Notes: a model not told the origin generated them from the sequence alone. A stretch of 17,773 nucleotides of DNA from 2-02-FULL-49-11 sp040757655 (GCA_040757655.1 JBFLWV010000039.1:1-17773), one strand, 5' to 3'. Positions 1 through 5,559 are shown, counted from the first letter of the stretch. Numbers and translations: made by a program.

Positions 1-115
1 CAATTTTACAATTTTCATTCAATTTTCAATGAATCAATGTTTGAAAATTGAGACATTGGATCATTGATTGAAAATTGAACATTGAGCATTGAAAATTTAC
101 ACTTATAAACTCTCT
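1..115. repeat. AT-rich iterated ATTGAAAATTG repeat
   Basis: Short words such as CATTGA, TTGAAAATTG and their complements recur in both orientations, so the stretch can fold on itself. No reading frame with coding character is visible. It resembles dispersed intergenic filler repeats. Confidence 0.6.
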
Positions 116-130
116 GCTCGTTGCGACGTG

Positions 131-287
131 TCCAGCACTAACTTTTGCCCGTGGTATCTGACCTTATCATTTAACCCCCCTCTTTATCTCCCCCTTTCAG
201 GGGGCGAACAATCGGCTGTTGTCCTCCCCTTAACAAGGTGGAGGTATCGGGTGGGGGCGATAAATTAGTGCAAAAGTTAGTGCTGGA
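131..287. repeat. Element bounded by an 18-bp perfect inverted repeat
   Basis: TCCAGCACTAACTTTTGC at 131-148 is exactly complementary to 270-287. The 121-bp interior holds C-rich and G-rich dispersed words (CTCCCCC/GGGGG type) and no gene. A small non-autonomous element or a long hairpin is possible. The same TCCAGCRCTT word starts hairpins near 5518 and 6270. Confidence 0.6.
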
Positions 288-322
288 TGTACTTGGTTGG
301 CGGTCTGTGGGGTTCTTGTTCT

Positions 323-351
323 TTGACGGTGAACGAGTGCCATGGTACGAT
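323..351 (+). promoter_or_regulatory. Sigma70-type promoter for the 380 gene
   Basis: TTGACG at 323-328 and TACGAT at 346-351 are separated by 17 bp. A transcript would start about 22-25 nt before the ATG at 380. There is no clear Shine-Dalgarno sequence before that ATG. Confidence 0.5.
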
Positions 352-379
352 ATATGCATAATATTTATACATTTTATCT

Positions 380-667
380 ATGTCAGATTACGATGAGAAG
401 TCGATTACCTATAAGGTGCTCGAAGGCTATATGGAAAAGGTTGCTTATCCGCGCGTGGAGAAGATAGTGGGTGAGAAGATGGAGGGTTACACGGACAAGA
501 TCCTCGCCAGCAATGACCGGTTGGCCCAGAAGCTCGATCGCATCTTGACGGAACAACAGGCTATTACCGTGAACTATAAGCGAGTAGATCAGCGTCTTGA
601 TTACCTCGAATCTTTCTCTGCGCAAGTCGCACAGAAACTCGGGCTTGCCTTTGAACGGATGTCATGA
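380..667 (+). CDS. Small coiled-coil protein, function unknown
   Basis: A 95-residue protein starting MSDYDEKSITYKVLEGYMEK. It is charged and predicted almost entirely helical, with heptad-like spacing from about residue 40 to 90 (LAQKLDRILTEQQ, VDQRLDYLESF). No signal peptide, membrane segment or catalytic motif is visible. It has its own promoter upstream and a terminator-like hairpin about 180 bp downstream, so it is monocistronic. It belongs to the same general class as the coiled-coil proteins at 4038, 13132, 15453 and 17229 but lacks their conserved C-terminal KTNxVAxKLG block. Known from Parcubacteria as an abundant class of hypothetical proteins; no role is assigned. Confidence 0.75.
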   Translation: MSDYDEKSITYKVLEGYMEKVAYPRVEKIVGEKMEGYTDKILASNDRLAQKLDRILTEQQAITVNYKRVDQRLDYLESFSAQVAQKLGLAFERMS

Positions 668-699
668 TAGTCGGAGAGGAGCCCTATCCATACAGATAA

Positions 700-985
700 A
701 TAATCAATTGTAGCGTGGCAGTTTATCTGCCACCAAGTCGCTACCAATCGATTCCCACAGATCGCCAACCAAGGTGGCACATATGCGCTTCGCTCCTATC
801 GCAGATGAACGCAGATAGACAAAACGCAGGTGTGCGCAGATTATATTGAACCATGTATGGTTCTTTTTAATTTTCAACGTGCCTTCCCTTACTCGCAGAT
901 ATTCGCAGATGAAACGCAGATTGCTACGCAGATTTTCGCAGAAATGTATCTGCGTTAATCCGCGCCTCATCGGCGTTGATCCGCG
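700..985. repeat. Iterated CGCAGAT repeat region
   Basis: Many copies of CGCAGAT / ATCTGCG occur in both orientations (for example around 800-840, 895-955), and the same words reappear at 1525-1545. No gene is supported here; the open frames are short and made of the repeat. Confidence 0.65.
848..870 (+). terminator. Rho-independent terminator
   Basis: GAACCA and TGGTTC form a short hairpin around TGTA, followed directly by TTTTTAATTTT. It is the first such signal downstream of the coiled-coil gene at 380-667. Confidence 0.6.
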
Positions 986-1008
986 TCATTATGTTCATGC
1001 GCTCAAGT

Positions 1009-1111
1009 CCGTGTGGAAGTTGGGGAGAGACATGCCTCGATTATTTAGGGCAGGAGGGAGACTGCAGCCTCCCTCCCTCACCCTTTATCAGGGCGCCCAC
1101 ATTCCACACGG
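1009..1111. other. Nested-hairpin element
   Basis: CCGTGTGGAA at 1009-1018 pairs perfectly with TTCCACACGG at 1102-1111. Inside it, GGAGGGAG pairs with the CCTCCCTCC around 1070-1078. The nested arms suggest a folded RNA or single-stranded DNA structure rather than a gene. No promoter or T-run belongs to it clearly. Confidence 0.45.
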
Positions 1112-1133
1112 GATGGATAGAACGAACCTTTTT

Positions 1134-1250
1134 GAAGAAATTCCAAATTCCAATATCCAAATTCCAAACAATTCCTAATTCCGAATTTCCAAATATTGTA
1201 TTTGGTATTGTTTGTGGTTTGGTGCTTGGAATTTGTGTATTTAAGATAAC
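1134..1250. repeat. AATTCCAA iterated repeat
   Basis: The word AATTCCAA and close variants repeat on the left side. TTGG-rich complementary words follow on the right (1200-1245), giving an imperfect long hairpin. This type of repeat is common between genes in environmental genomes. Confidence 0.6.
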
Positions 1251-1421
1251 CCTCTTTGTCGAGAGGGTCGTTCCATCGTAACTATCTACTATGCACTAAT
1301 AGCTAATTACTCATATAGAACACGGTCTCTCTCGTGTTTATGGCCAAGTCTCTCGACTGGCGCTATGTCTGCGCGTATTGTCAAAGTTAACACGCCATTA
1401 TAGCGCGCCACGGAATTGTTC

Positions 1422-1450
1422 TTGACAGAAATCAAGGCCTGTGTTAAGCT
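1422..1450 (+). promoter_or_regulatory. Promoter upstream of structured RNA
   Basis: TTGACA at 1422-1427 and TAAGCT at 1445-1450 are spaced by 17 bp. The -35 is perfect and the -10 matches at three of six positions. It points into the structured RNA that ends at the 1649 terminator. Confidence 0.45.
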
Positions 1451-1456
1451 AGCACG

Positions 1457-1649
1457 CTCGGCAAAAAGTTTTATTGTCTAGAATATCTGTGTGAATCCGC
1501 GATAAAGGCAGGCGTGACCATCTGCGTTTATCTGCGATATGTGCGAAGCGCATATTCCGCCTTAAAGACCGTGGAGCATTTAAGGAGGGTACAATCGGTA
1601 AAAAGCAGCAACAGATCCCTTATGCTCCACGCAATCCGTGGGGTTTTTT
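1457..1649 (+). ncRNA. Candidate structured RNA with attenuator-like 3' end
   Basis: The transcript predicted from the promoter at 1422-1450 ends in a hairpin, 1625-1631 pairing with 1637-1643, followed by six T. The 5' arm of that terminator is also used by a longer 10-bp stem, CGTGGAGCAT (1570-1579) with ATGCTCCACG (1622-1631). The two folds exclude each other, as in riboswitches and attenuators. The enclosed loop contains AAGGAGGG and CCCTT, which can extend the stem. No gene follows directly, so it may be a free small RNA or a leader that lost its gene. The SRP RNA domain IV and T-box signatures were looked for and not convincingly found. Confidence 0.45.
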
Positions 1650-1883
1650 ATTACTCGCCCGCAATTTTCAAATGATAAAACAGGCGTCATCCCCATGTAT
1701 ATGGGGATCTTGGAAAAAATTAAAATAAATTCACATTACAATATTCAAGATTCTATCTTCTATCTTCCAACTTCTTTCTCATTGTCTTCCGCAGTAGCAG
1801 CAGGAGGACCTTTTAAGCTCCACTTGAAGGCATCTCCCGCTGCGATTGGAGAAGATAATGGTTGCACTTTGAAAATTAAGAGA
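1650..1883. other. Intergenic stretch, one short hairpin
   Basis: ATCCCCAT (1689-1696) and ATGGGGAT (1701-1708) form a perfect 8-bp hairpin with a GTAT loop. The rest is AT-rich and shows no gene; the overlapping open frame has no ribosome binding site or protein character. Confidence 0.4.
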
Positions 1884-1909
1884 CAAAAAAGCTCTGTTTT
1901 GTAACAGAG
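1884..1909 (-). terminator. Terminator downstream of tRNA-like gene 1
   Basis: On the minus strand CTCTGTT and AACAGAG form a 7-bp stem and are followed by TTTTTT. It lies about 60 nt beyond the 3' end of the tRNA-like gene. Confidence 0.7.
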
Positions 1910-1966
1910 TCGAATGAAACTTGGAGTTCTTTATGGGTAGGATGGATAGGATAGTTATGGTGCGGA

Positions 1967-2038
1967 TGGACCCGACCGGAGTCGAACCGGCAACCAGGTA
2001 CTTGATAGGTACTTGCTCTGCCGTTGAGCTACGGGCCC
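1967..2038 (-). tRNA. tRNA-like gene 1, apparent anticodon AUC
   Basis: A full cloverleaf can be drawn. The acceptor is GGGCCCG with CGGGTCC (one G-U) and discriminator A. The D stem is GCTC/GAGC with GG in the loop. The T arm is GCCGG-TTCGACT-CCGGT, with a 5-nt variable loop. The anticodon arm is AGTAC-CTATCAA-GTACC: an A-C mismatch at 27-43 and anticodon AUC, which is not a normal bacterial anticodon. Reading the arm as its reverse complement gives GGTAC-TTGATAG-GTACT, an Ile GAU loop with U33 and A37 and a G-U pair at 27-43. CCA is not encoded (TCC follows the discriminator). It could be a functional odd tRNA, a decayed tRNA-Ile, or a regulatory tRNA mimic. Confidence 0.7.
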
Positions 2039-2056
2039 GAGTCCATCCGTATGGGG

Positions 2057-2062
2057 ATTATA
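2057..2062 (-). promoter_or_regulatory. Proximal -10 box for tRNA-like gene 1
   Basis: The minus strand carries a perfect TATAAT preceded by TTTTGC, 18 bp before the tRNA 5' end at 2038. No good -35 is visible at the expected distance. Confidence 0.4.
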
Positions 2063-2070
2063 GCAAAATA

Positions 2071-2104
2071 ACAAAAAGACGCTACTTTCGTAACATCTTT
2101 TTGT
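2071..2104 (-). terminator. Hairpin with T-run in the leader of tRNA-like gene 1
   Basis: ACAAAAAGA (2071-2079) and TCTTTTTGT (2096-2104) pair. On the minus strand the inner part carries a GAAA loop and the 3' side is T-rich. It lies between the distal promoter and the tRNA-like gene, so it could stop transcription before the tRNA-like RNA. Confidence 0.45.
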
Positions 2105-2157
2105 CTGGCTAGCCCGTGCCTAACAGCGTTGGCAAGCAGTACCTATCAAGTGTTTCT

Positions 2158-2185
2158 AATATACATCATGTATAATATTTGTCAA
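2158..2185 (-). promoter_or_regulatory. Distal promoter for tRNA-like gene 1
   Basis: On the minus strand TTGACA (2185-2180) and TATATT (2163-2158) are 16 bp apart. The predicted transcript begins just before a 13-nt sequence (2150-2138) exactly complementary to the anticodon arm of the downstream tRNA-like gene. Confidence 0.6.
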
Positions 2186-2249
2186 CATGCCTGTGGAGAA
2201 CTCCAAGTTCGAATAACAAAAATAGCCGGTTGGACAAGGTTCGCTCGTG

Positions 2250-2345
2250 GCTGTAGCGTCGGAGCCCTGTCCCGTCGAATGACGGGATTATCTCCGACAT
2301 CACGTACGTAGCGTCTGTAGCGTCGGAGCTTGTCCCCGACATTCA
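2250..2345. repeat. TGTAGCGTCGGAGC dispersed repeat
   Basis: CTGTAGCGTCGGAGC occurs twice (near 2251 and 2312), each followed by a TGTCCC-containing tail and CGAC-rich inverted words. It is a dispersed palindromic repeat; no gene is present. Confidence 0.55.
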
Positions 2346-2390
2346 TAGCTGCAATCAAAGGTCTGCCAAAAAAATAAAACCAATTAAGGA

Positions 2391-2539
2391 AAGGAGGTCC
2401 TATTGGATCTCAAAAAACGATCGCCCCGGCAGCGATCGCAGTAATAGCATTATTGTCCGTGATGCCAGCAAGCGGACAAAATAAAATTCGGCTATTGGAG
2501 GACCGAAGTGCAGTGAAGATAGAAATTATATTTCGATGA
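2391..2539 (+). pseudogene. Signal-peptide fragment A, start codon lost
   Basis: AAGGAGG is followed where an ATG is expected by ATT (2402). Reading on from it gives a signal-peptide-like run TIAPAAIAVIALLSV then MPASGQNKIRLLED, ending at the TGA at 2537. This matches the start of the secreted protein at 7189 (signal peptide, then MPVSGQTRVIRLSD). It is the longest of four partial copies. Its 3' end overlaps the end of the opposing vapC gene. Either it uses a rare ATT start or it is dead. Confidence 0.6.
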
Positions 2540-2891
2540 TTTGTACTTCTTTGACCACATGGAAACCTTGATCGCGTGTAACCAGAGGCACGTTATATTT
2601 TACTGCAGTGGCGGCAATAGCCGCGTCAGGAAATGCGAGACGGTACATACGCCGCAGGAAAGCGGCAGTCTCGGCAATGCTGTCATCGAACGGAACGGAG
2701 AAGAACCCATCGAGAAACGTTTTTGTCTTCTCGATATCGACAGGGTCAAGGCGGGGAAGTGAAAGGGTCTCGCACACGCTCACGGAAGAGATGAAGAGCG
2801 TGCGTCCTTCCTCTGTCCATTCGCGCAACGTGTCCACCACTTTCCGTTCGCCATTGAGATACGCGATAAGAATGTTACTGTCAATCGTCAT
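2526..2891 (-). CDS. vapC: VapC-type PIN-domain toxin ribonuclease
   Basis: The 121-residue protein has the PIN fold acidic residues in order: Asp4 (IDSN), Glu41 (CETL), Asp89 (PDAAIAATA) and Asp107 (TRDQGF). VapC toxins use these to bind Mg2+ and cleave RNA, often tRNA. Its ATG overlaps the 3' end of the antitoxin gene by 11 bp, giving translational coupling. The length is usual for the family. The first 65 residues are repeated, with one substitution (Val51 to Ala), in the truncated copy at 6377. Confident as a PIN toxin; the target is unknown. Confidence 0.9.
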   Translation of the reverse strand: MTIDSNILIAYLNGERKVVDTLREWTEEGRTLFISSVSVCETLSLPRLDPVDIEKTKTFLDGFFSVPFDDSIAETAAFLRRMYRLAFPDAAIAATAVKYNVPLVTRDQGFHVVKEVQIIEI

Positions 2892-3111
2892 GAGAAGTGG
2901 TTACGCCCGCGAGACGCAGTTGTGTCTGGAAGCGATCTTCCCACTCCTGTCGGATCATTTTTTGATATGCGACAGGATCGATGATGCGTTTATCGCCTTT
3001 GAGCATGCCTGCCGCTTCTTTCCATCCTTTAGGAAGGGGACGGCGCCAGGTTTTAAGCTCCTCGACCGTAAGTATTTGCGCTTGTGACATTGTTGCGGTT
3101 GCGGTATTCAT
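2881..3111 (-). CDS. vapB: VapB-like antitoxin
   Basis: A 76-residue protein, MNTATATMSQAQILTVEELK..., placed immediately upstream of and overlapping vapC, so by position the cognate antitoxin. The start at 3111 is preferred over an in-frame ATG at 3123. A TATGAT -10 box lies 7 nt before 3111, making a leaderless message. The longer start is also lost by a one-base insertion in the second copy. The protein is basic and helical with a Trp-rich centre (TWRRPLPKGWKEA). No standard AbrB or RHH motif is clear, so the DNA-binding class is unknown. Confidence 0.75.
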   Translation of the reverse strand: MNTATATMSQAQILTVEELKTWRRPLPKGWKEAAGMLKGDKRIIDPVAYQKMIRQEWEDRFQTQLRLAGVTTSHDD

Positions 3112-3118
3112 ACGATTT

Positions 3119-3148
3119 ATCATACAACGATAATCTCCATCTCGTCAA
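3119..3148 (-). promoter_or_regulatory. vapBC promoter, leaderless
   Basis: Minus-strand TTGACG (3148-3143), 18 bp, TATGAT (3124-3119), then 7 nt to the ATG at 3111. Confidence 0.55.
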
Positions 3149-3194
3149 CTTAAGATAGCTCCGTGTCGGCATAATTCAACGATTACGCCCAATC

Positions 3195-3490
3195 GGAACT
3201 CTCTAAAGCCATTCTGTCATTCCGGGCAGGACCCGGAATCCAGAAAAAACAAAAAACCAATTTTCCGCGTTCTCGCAAGCGCACGAATCAATTTCGTATT
3301 CTCCCCCTAGATCAGGGGGAGACGAAAGAGGGTGTCTCAAGTTCGCGCGATTACAGAACTCTCTAAAACATTTCTGTCATTCCCGCTCAAGGCTGGGAAT
3401 CCAGAACAAAAAATAACAACCGCCAACGTTCCTTGAAAATTGAAAAATAAATGTAGAGGACGGGCATGACCGTCCCGAAAACAAAAAAGA
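3195..3490. repeat. Gene-free run of dispersed hairpins
   Basis: Contains two copies of GAACTCTCTAAA followed by TGTCATTCC hairpins (GTCATTCC...GGAATCCAG). It also holds the TTCCGCGTTCTCGCAAGCGC word found again near 5250 and 6968, and a CTCCCCC/GGGGGAG hairpin. No gene is supported. Confidence 0.7.
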
Positions 3491-3508
3491 ATTCGATGAG
3501 TTCTTTTT
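3484..3508 (-). terminator. Terminator downstream of tRNA-like gene 2
   Basis: AAAAAGAA and TTCTTTTT pair around a 9-nt loop, giving T-runs on both strands. It overlaps the left inverted repeat of unit 2. Confidence 0.5.
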
Positions 3509-3542
3509 GGGTATCTGTTAATCAGATTATAAGAAAAGTGGA

Positions 3543-3615
3543 TGGACCTGGCGGGACTTGCACCCGCTTCGTCAGGTGCTAACGCTGACATGTTACATAC
3601 ATACACCACAGGCCC
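3543..3615 (-). tRNA. Degenerate tRNA-like gene 2
   Basis: The acceptor GGGCCTG/CAGGTCC with discriminator A is nearly the same as in the 1967 gene. The T arm is GCGGG-TGCAAGT-CCCGC, with G instead of T at position 55. The D stem GTGT/ACAT encloses a loop without the usual GG. The anticodon arm is GTCAG/CTGAC around a 9-nt loop CGTTAGCAC; a 7-nt loop would read UAG but leaves a C-C mismatch. Encoded CCA is absent. It may be a decayed tRNA, a tRNA-derived element or a mimic, and no amino acid is assigned. Confidence 0.5.
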
Positions 3616-3639
3616 AAATCCACCCGATCATAGTATACC

Positions 3640-3668
3640 AAAAAGAACCTCTATTGAAAAGGTTCCTT
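3640..3668 (-). terminator. Terminator-like hairpin before tRNA-like gene 2
   Basis: GAACCT (3645-3650) and AGGTTC (3660-3665) pair. On the minus strand this is followed by TTTTT. It sits between the promoter and the tRNA-like gene, the same order as in unit 1. Confidence 0.4.
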
Positions 3669-3721
3669 CTGGAGCACCTGACGAGTGACCCATGGCGGAT
3701 CACATATCAGCGTTTGCTTTT

Positions 3722-3749
3722 AGTATACACCCAATCATTTTTTTGTCAA
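3722..3749 (-). promoter_or_regulatory. Promoter for tRNA-like gene 2
   Basis: Minus-strand TTGACA (3749-3744), 16 bp, TATACT (3727-3722). The leader that follows contains TCGTCAGGTGCT (3684-3673), exactly complementary to part of the anticodon arm. A second TATACT lies at 3638-3633 closer to the gene. Confidence 0.65.
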
Positions 3750-3794
3750 GAATTTTGGTATCCAGCAAAAACTCATCGAGTTTATTAATAAACA

Positions 3795-3832
3795 CCTCGC
3801 CCGCCTAAATCACTGAAAGCGCGGGTTTGAGG
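3795..3832 (+). promoter_or_regulatory. Leader hairpin before signal-peptide fragment B
   Basis: CCTC/GAGG and CCCGC/GCGGG pair in a two-part stem. The same hairpin stands at 4444-4481 before fragment C. It is followed by AAAAAATATACAAAC and then the ribosome binding site, so it is a conserved 5' leader. Confidence 0.45.
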
Positions 3833-3870
3833 AAAAAATATACAAACAAACAACGAAAGGAGGTCTTGCT

Positions 3871-3984
3871 ATGAAAAAGCAGACCGCGATCGCACTGGTA
3901 GCGATCGGAATTATTGCAATCGTTTTTCTGTCCGCCATGCCAGCAAGCGGAAACAAAAATTCTGCCCTTGCGGCAGAGACGTAA
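3871..3984 (+). CDS. Signal-peptide fragment B, 37 residues
   Basis: Strong AAAGGAGG ribosome binding site, then MKKQTAIALVAIGIIAIVFL followed by SAMPASG and a short tail ending ALAAET. The first 26 residues match the start of the secreted protein at 7189. The rest does not, and the frame stops 6 bp before the left inverted repeat of unit 3. It looks like a secreted protein truncated where the cassette begins, though the remaining peptide could still be made. Confidence 0.55.
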   Translation: MKKQTAIALVAIGIIAIVFLSAMPASGNKNSALAAET

Positions 3985-4037
3985 TACGACTTTGGTAGTT
4001 CTTTGTAAGGATGAAAATTATTTGGCGCTGACGGATG

Positions 4038-4370
4038 CTAGGTTAGAGGATTCACCGCCACTGGCGATAAACGTTCAACCTCACGGATATCATCGGCAGT
4101 GAATATCGATTTGTCGCCAAGTTTATAGGCGACTGTATTGGTCTTATTGTTAAGGACGCGATCTCGCTCAAGAGGCTTATCAGCCAGCTCCGTTTTCAGA
4201 CGATTCTCCATGTTTTGGAGTTTGAGGCCAATTTGCTCTAACGTCGGGCGTTGCTTGATTTCTTGTTCAAGTGCGCTCAGCCGATTGCTTGTCTCGTCAA
4301 AACCGTCTTTTACCATGGCGGCTAAGTCTTCCAGCGTTACAGGCGAGTTTTGTTGGGCATTGTCTGACAT
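4038..4370 (-). CDS. Coiled-coil protein of a local paralogous family
   Basis: A 110-residue protein. The N-terminal part VTLEDLAAMVKDGFDE leads into a coiled coil (about residues 25-70). A conserved C-terminal block follows: RDRVLNNKTNTVAYKLGDK, then FTADDIREVERLSPVAV. The 17229 gene is a close relative, including the PTLxQIxLKLQNMExRLK segment. The 13132 gene shares the C-terminal block. No enzyme motif or signal peptide is present. The -10 box is only 8 nt from the ATG, so the message is probably leaderless. Function unknown; by its neighbours it may belong to a toxin-antitoxin-rich cargo set. Confidence 0.75.
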   Translation of the reverse strand: MSDNAQQNSPVTLEDLAAMVKDGFDETSNRLSALEQEIKQRPTLEQIGLKLQNMENRLKTELADKPLERDRVLNNKTNTVAYKLGDKSIFTADDIREVERLSPVAVNPLT

Positions 4371-4378
4371 ACAGCATT

Positions 4379-4406
4379 AGTATACTTCATTATATTAATA
4401 AGTCAA
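4379..4406 (-). promoter_or_regulatory. Leaderless promoter for the 4038-4370 gene
   Basis: Minus-strand TTGACT (4406-4401), 16 bp, TATACT (4384-4379), then 8 nt to the ATG. Confidence 0.65.
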
Positions 4407-4517
4407 TTTTTCGTCCTTGTGGAGAACTACCAAAGTAATAACCCCTCACCCGCCTAACTCACTGAAAGCGCGGGTTTGAGGAAAAAATATACAAACGAAC
4501 AACGAAAGGAGGTCGCT

Positions 4518-4595
4518 ATGAAAAGCAACCTCAAAATGATCGCCCTGGCAGCGATCGCAATCGGAATTTCTCTGTCCGCAAGGAAAAAATTTTAG
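4518..4595 (+). CDS. Signal-peptide fragment C, 25 residues
   Basis: After a leader hairpin (4444-4481) and AAAGGAGG, the frame MKSNLKMIALAAIAIGISLS runs into ARKKF and stops, overlapping the end of relE on the other strand by 4 bp. It is the shortest copy of the signal-peptide module. It probably no longer encodes a working secreted protein. Confidence 0.5.
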   Translation: MKSNLKMIALAAIAIGISLSARKKF

Positions 4596-4849
4596 CGATA
4601 GATGTCTTTACGGTGATCAATCGTTAAAAGCACGATGCGTTCGTCTGACACCTGAAAGATGCAACGGTAGTTGCGGGTGATACGAAACGCCAGACAGCCT
4701 TTCCACTGTTCTTGCAGCAGCTTTGTATGCAGATACGGATGACGGACATTTTGCGCGAGGAATGGAAGTAGCTTCTTGAGGCGGTCTTGTATGCCTGTTG
4801 GCAAACGTTCTACTTCATCTTTCATCCGTTGAGTATAGACGACGGTCAT
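4592..4849 (-). CDS. relE: RelE/ParE-superfamily toxin
   Basis: An 85-residue basic protein beginning MTVVYTQRMKDEVERLPTGI, with the family's strand-rich C-terminal half. That half has CLAFRITRNYRCIF and ends LLTIDHRKDIYR, the His-Arg-Lys-x-x-Tyr-Arg tail typical of RelE/YafQ ribosome-dependent mRNA interferases. Its ATG overlaps the antitoxin stop codon by 4 bp (ATGA), as usual for such pairs. The assignment to RelE rather than ParE is from the C-terminal motif. Confidence 0.85.
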   Translation of the reverse strand: MTVVYTQRMKDEVERLPTGIQDRLKKLLPFLAQNVRHPYLHTKLLQEQWKGCLAFRITRNYRCIFQVSDERIVLLTIDHRKDIYR

Positions 4850-5103
4850 ACTTGTTCCGGAAAGAGCGTTTCGATGGGATAGACTTCGCCACGTGCCGCT
4901 TGAGTGAGAGACTCCTTCAAGCTCGCCTCGCCCTCGGGCGAAAGTTCGTAGTATTGATTGGCGTCCTCGTCATCGAACGGCTCAAGCGTGATCGTGCCGA
5001 CAAGCGGATCGGTAATGACCGCAAAACGCTTGGTGTCGGAGCGTTCGATCGTTTTTTGCAGAAATGCCAGCGCGTCGTTGGCAGTAATGGTTGCGGTGTT
5101 CAT
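4846..5103 (-). CDS. Antitoxin partner of the RelE-type toxin
   Basis: An 85-residue acidic protein, MNTATITANDALAFLQKTIE..., directly upstream of and overlapping relE. The start at 5103 is chosen because the first five codons match those of the two VapB copies (MNTAT). The extension to 5160 would run through the promoter. The C-terminal half is rich in Glu (SPEGEASLKESLTQAARGE), typical of the toxin-wrapping tail. No recognised DNA-binding fold was identified. A TTGACT-17-TACGAT promoter may lie upstream on the minus strand, near 5150-5122. Confidence 0.75.
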   Translation of the reverse strand: MNTATITANDALAFLQKTIERSDTKRFAVITDPLVGTITLEPFDDEDANQYYELSPEGEASLKESLTQAARGEVYPIETLFPEQV

Positions 5104-5179
5104 AGTAATGAAAAAAATTACTGATGACTCTATCGTAGACATTATACCTATAAAAGTCAAGTTTGGCTGTTTCTCTCGT

Positions 5180-5559
5180 CATTCCCGATCCCGTATCACG
5201 GTATGGGGCAGGCCCTGATCGGGAATCCAAAAAAACAAAAAACCAATTTTCCGCGTTCTCGCAAGCGCACGAATCAATTTCGTATTCTCCCCTGTCATGG
5301 GAAGACAAAAGAGGGGGTCTCGCCTTGATGTTCTCCCCTTATTAGGGGGAGACTCAAGAGAGGGGGTTAATCTAATACCTCTCCCCCTTACGAAGGGGGA
5401 GTTCATAGAGGGGGTTTCATTTTCGACTGCACCTTGTCTTTCCAGATTGCCGGAAAAAATATTTCTCCCGCGATCTGGGAAGGCAACGCTAATGAACGTT
5501 CTTTGAAAATTCATCCAGCGCTTTGCGCAAGCATAGTGCTGGGATAAAAAATAAAAAAG
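5180..5559. repeat. Gene-free run of dispersed hairpins
   Basis: Includes a CATTCCCGATC...GATCGGGAATCC hairpin and the TTCCGCGTTCTCGCAAGCGC word. Three CTCCCC/GGGGGAG hairpins follow, then a CCAGCGCTTTGCGCAAGC hairpin (5516-5543) resembling one at 6270-6300. Confidence 0.7.

Larger units (their letters stand above)
1918..2209. repeat. Inverted-repeat-bounded unit 1 (tRNA-like cargo)
   Basis: AACTTGGAGTTCT at 1918-1930 is matched perfectly by its complement at 2197-2209. Just inside are TTATGGG on the left and, read on the other strand, CCACAGG on the right, which resemble the inner ends of the units at 3493, 3990 and 5560. The cargo is a minus-strand tRNA-like gene with its promoter. It could be a small mobile element, an invertible segment, or a long paired structure. 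Confidence 0.6.
2698..3287. repeat. 590-bp duplication, copy 1
   Basis: This segment reappears at 6402-6991 with only scattered differences. It covers the start of vapC, all of vapB, the promoter and part of the dispersed repeats behind it. Confidence 0.9.
3493..3779. repeat. Inverted-repeat-bounded unit 2 (tRNA-like cargo)
   Basis: TCGATGAGTT (3493-3502) matches the complement at 3770-3779 perfectly. The match continues inward imperfectly for 13 more bases (TTGGGTATC against CTGGATACC). Structure and cargo parallel the unit at 1918-2209. Confidence 0.5.
3990..4435. repeat. Inverted-repeat-bounded unit 3 (coiled-coil cargo)
   Basis: CTTTGGTAGTTCT (3990-4002) is matched perfectly by its complement at 4423-4435. 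The inward bases TTGTAAGGATG and, on the other strand, CCACAAGGACG are also similar. The cargo is one minus-strand coiled-coil gene with its own promoter. Confidence 0.65.

Noticed and set aside
171..359. 62-residue minus-strand open frame
   Set aside because: It consists of translated dispersed repeats and promoter sequence, with no ribosome binding site or protein character.
1570..1649. T-box riboswitch or small SRP RNA
   Set aside because: AGGG and a terminator are present, but the T-box UGGN core is absent. AGCAGC follows a loop, but the SRP domain IV loops and GGAA tetraloop closing pairs do not fit.
1638..1904. 88-residue plus-strand open frame
   Set aside because: It starts within the terminator of the structured RNA, has no ribosome binding site and runs through AT-rich hairpins.
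5160..5308. Longer antitoxin start or extra gene upstream of the relE partner
   Set aside because: The extension crosses the promoter region and hairpin repeats, and the MNTAT start matches the other antitoxins.
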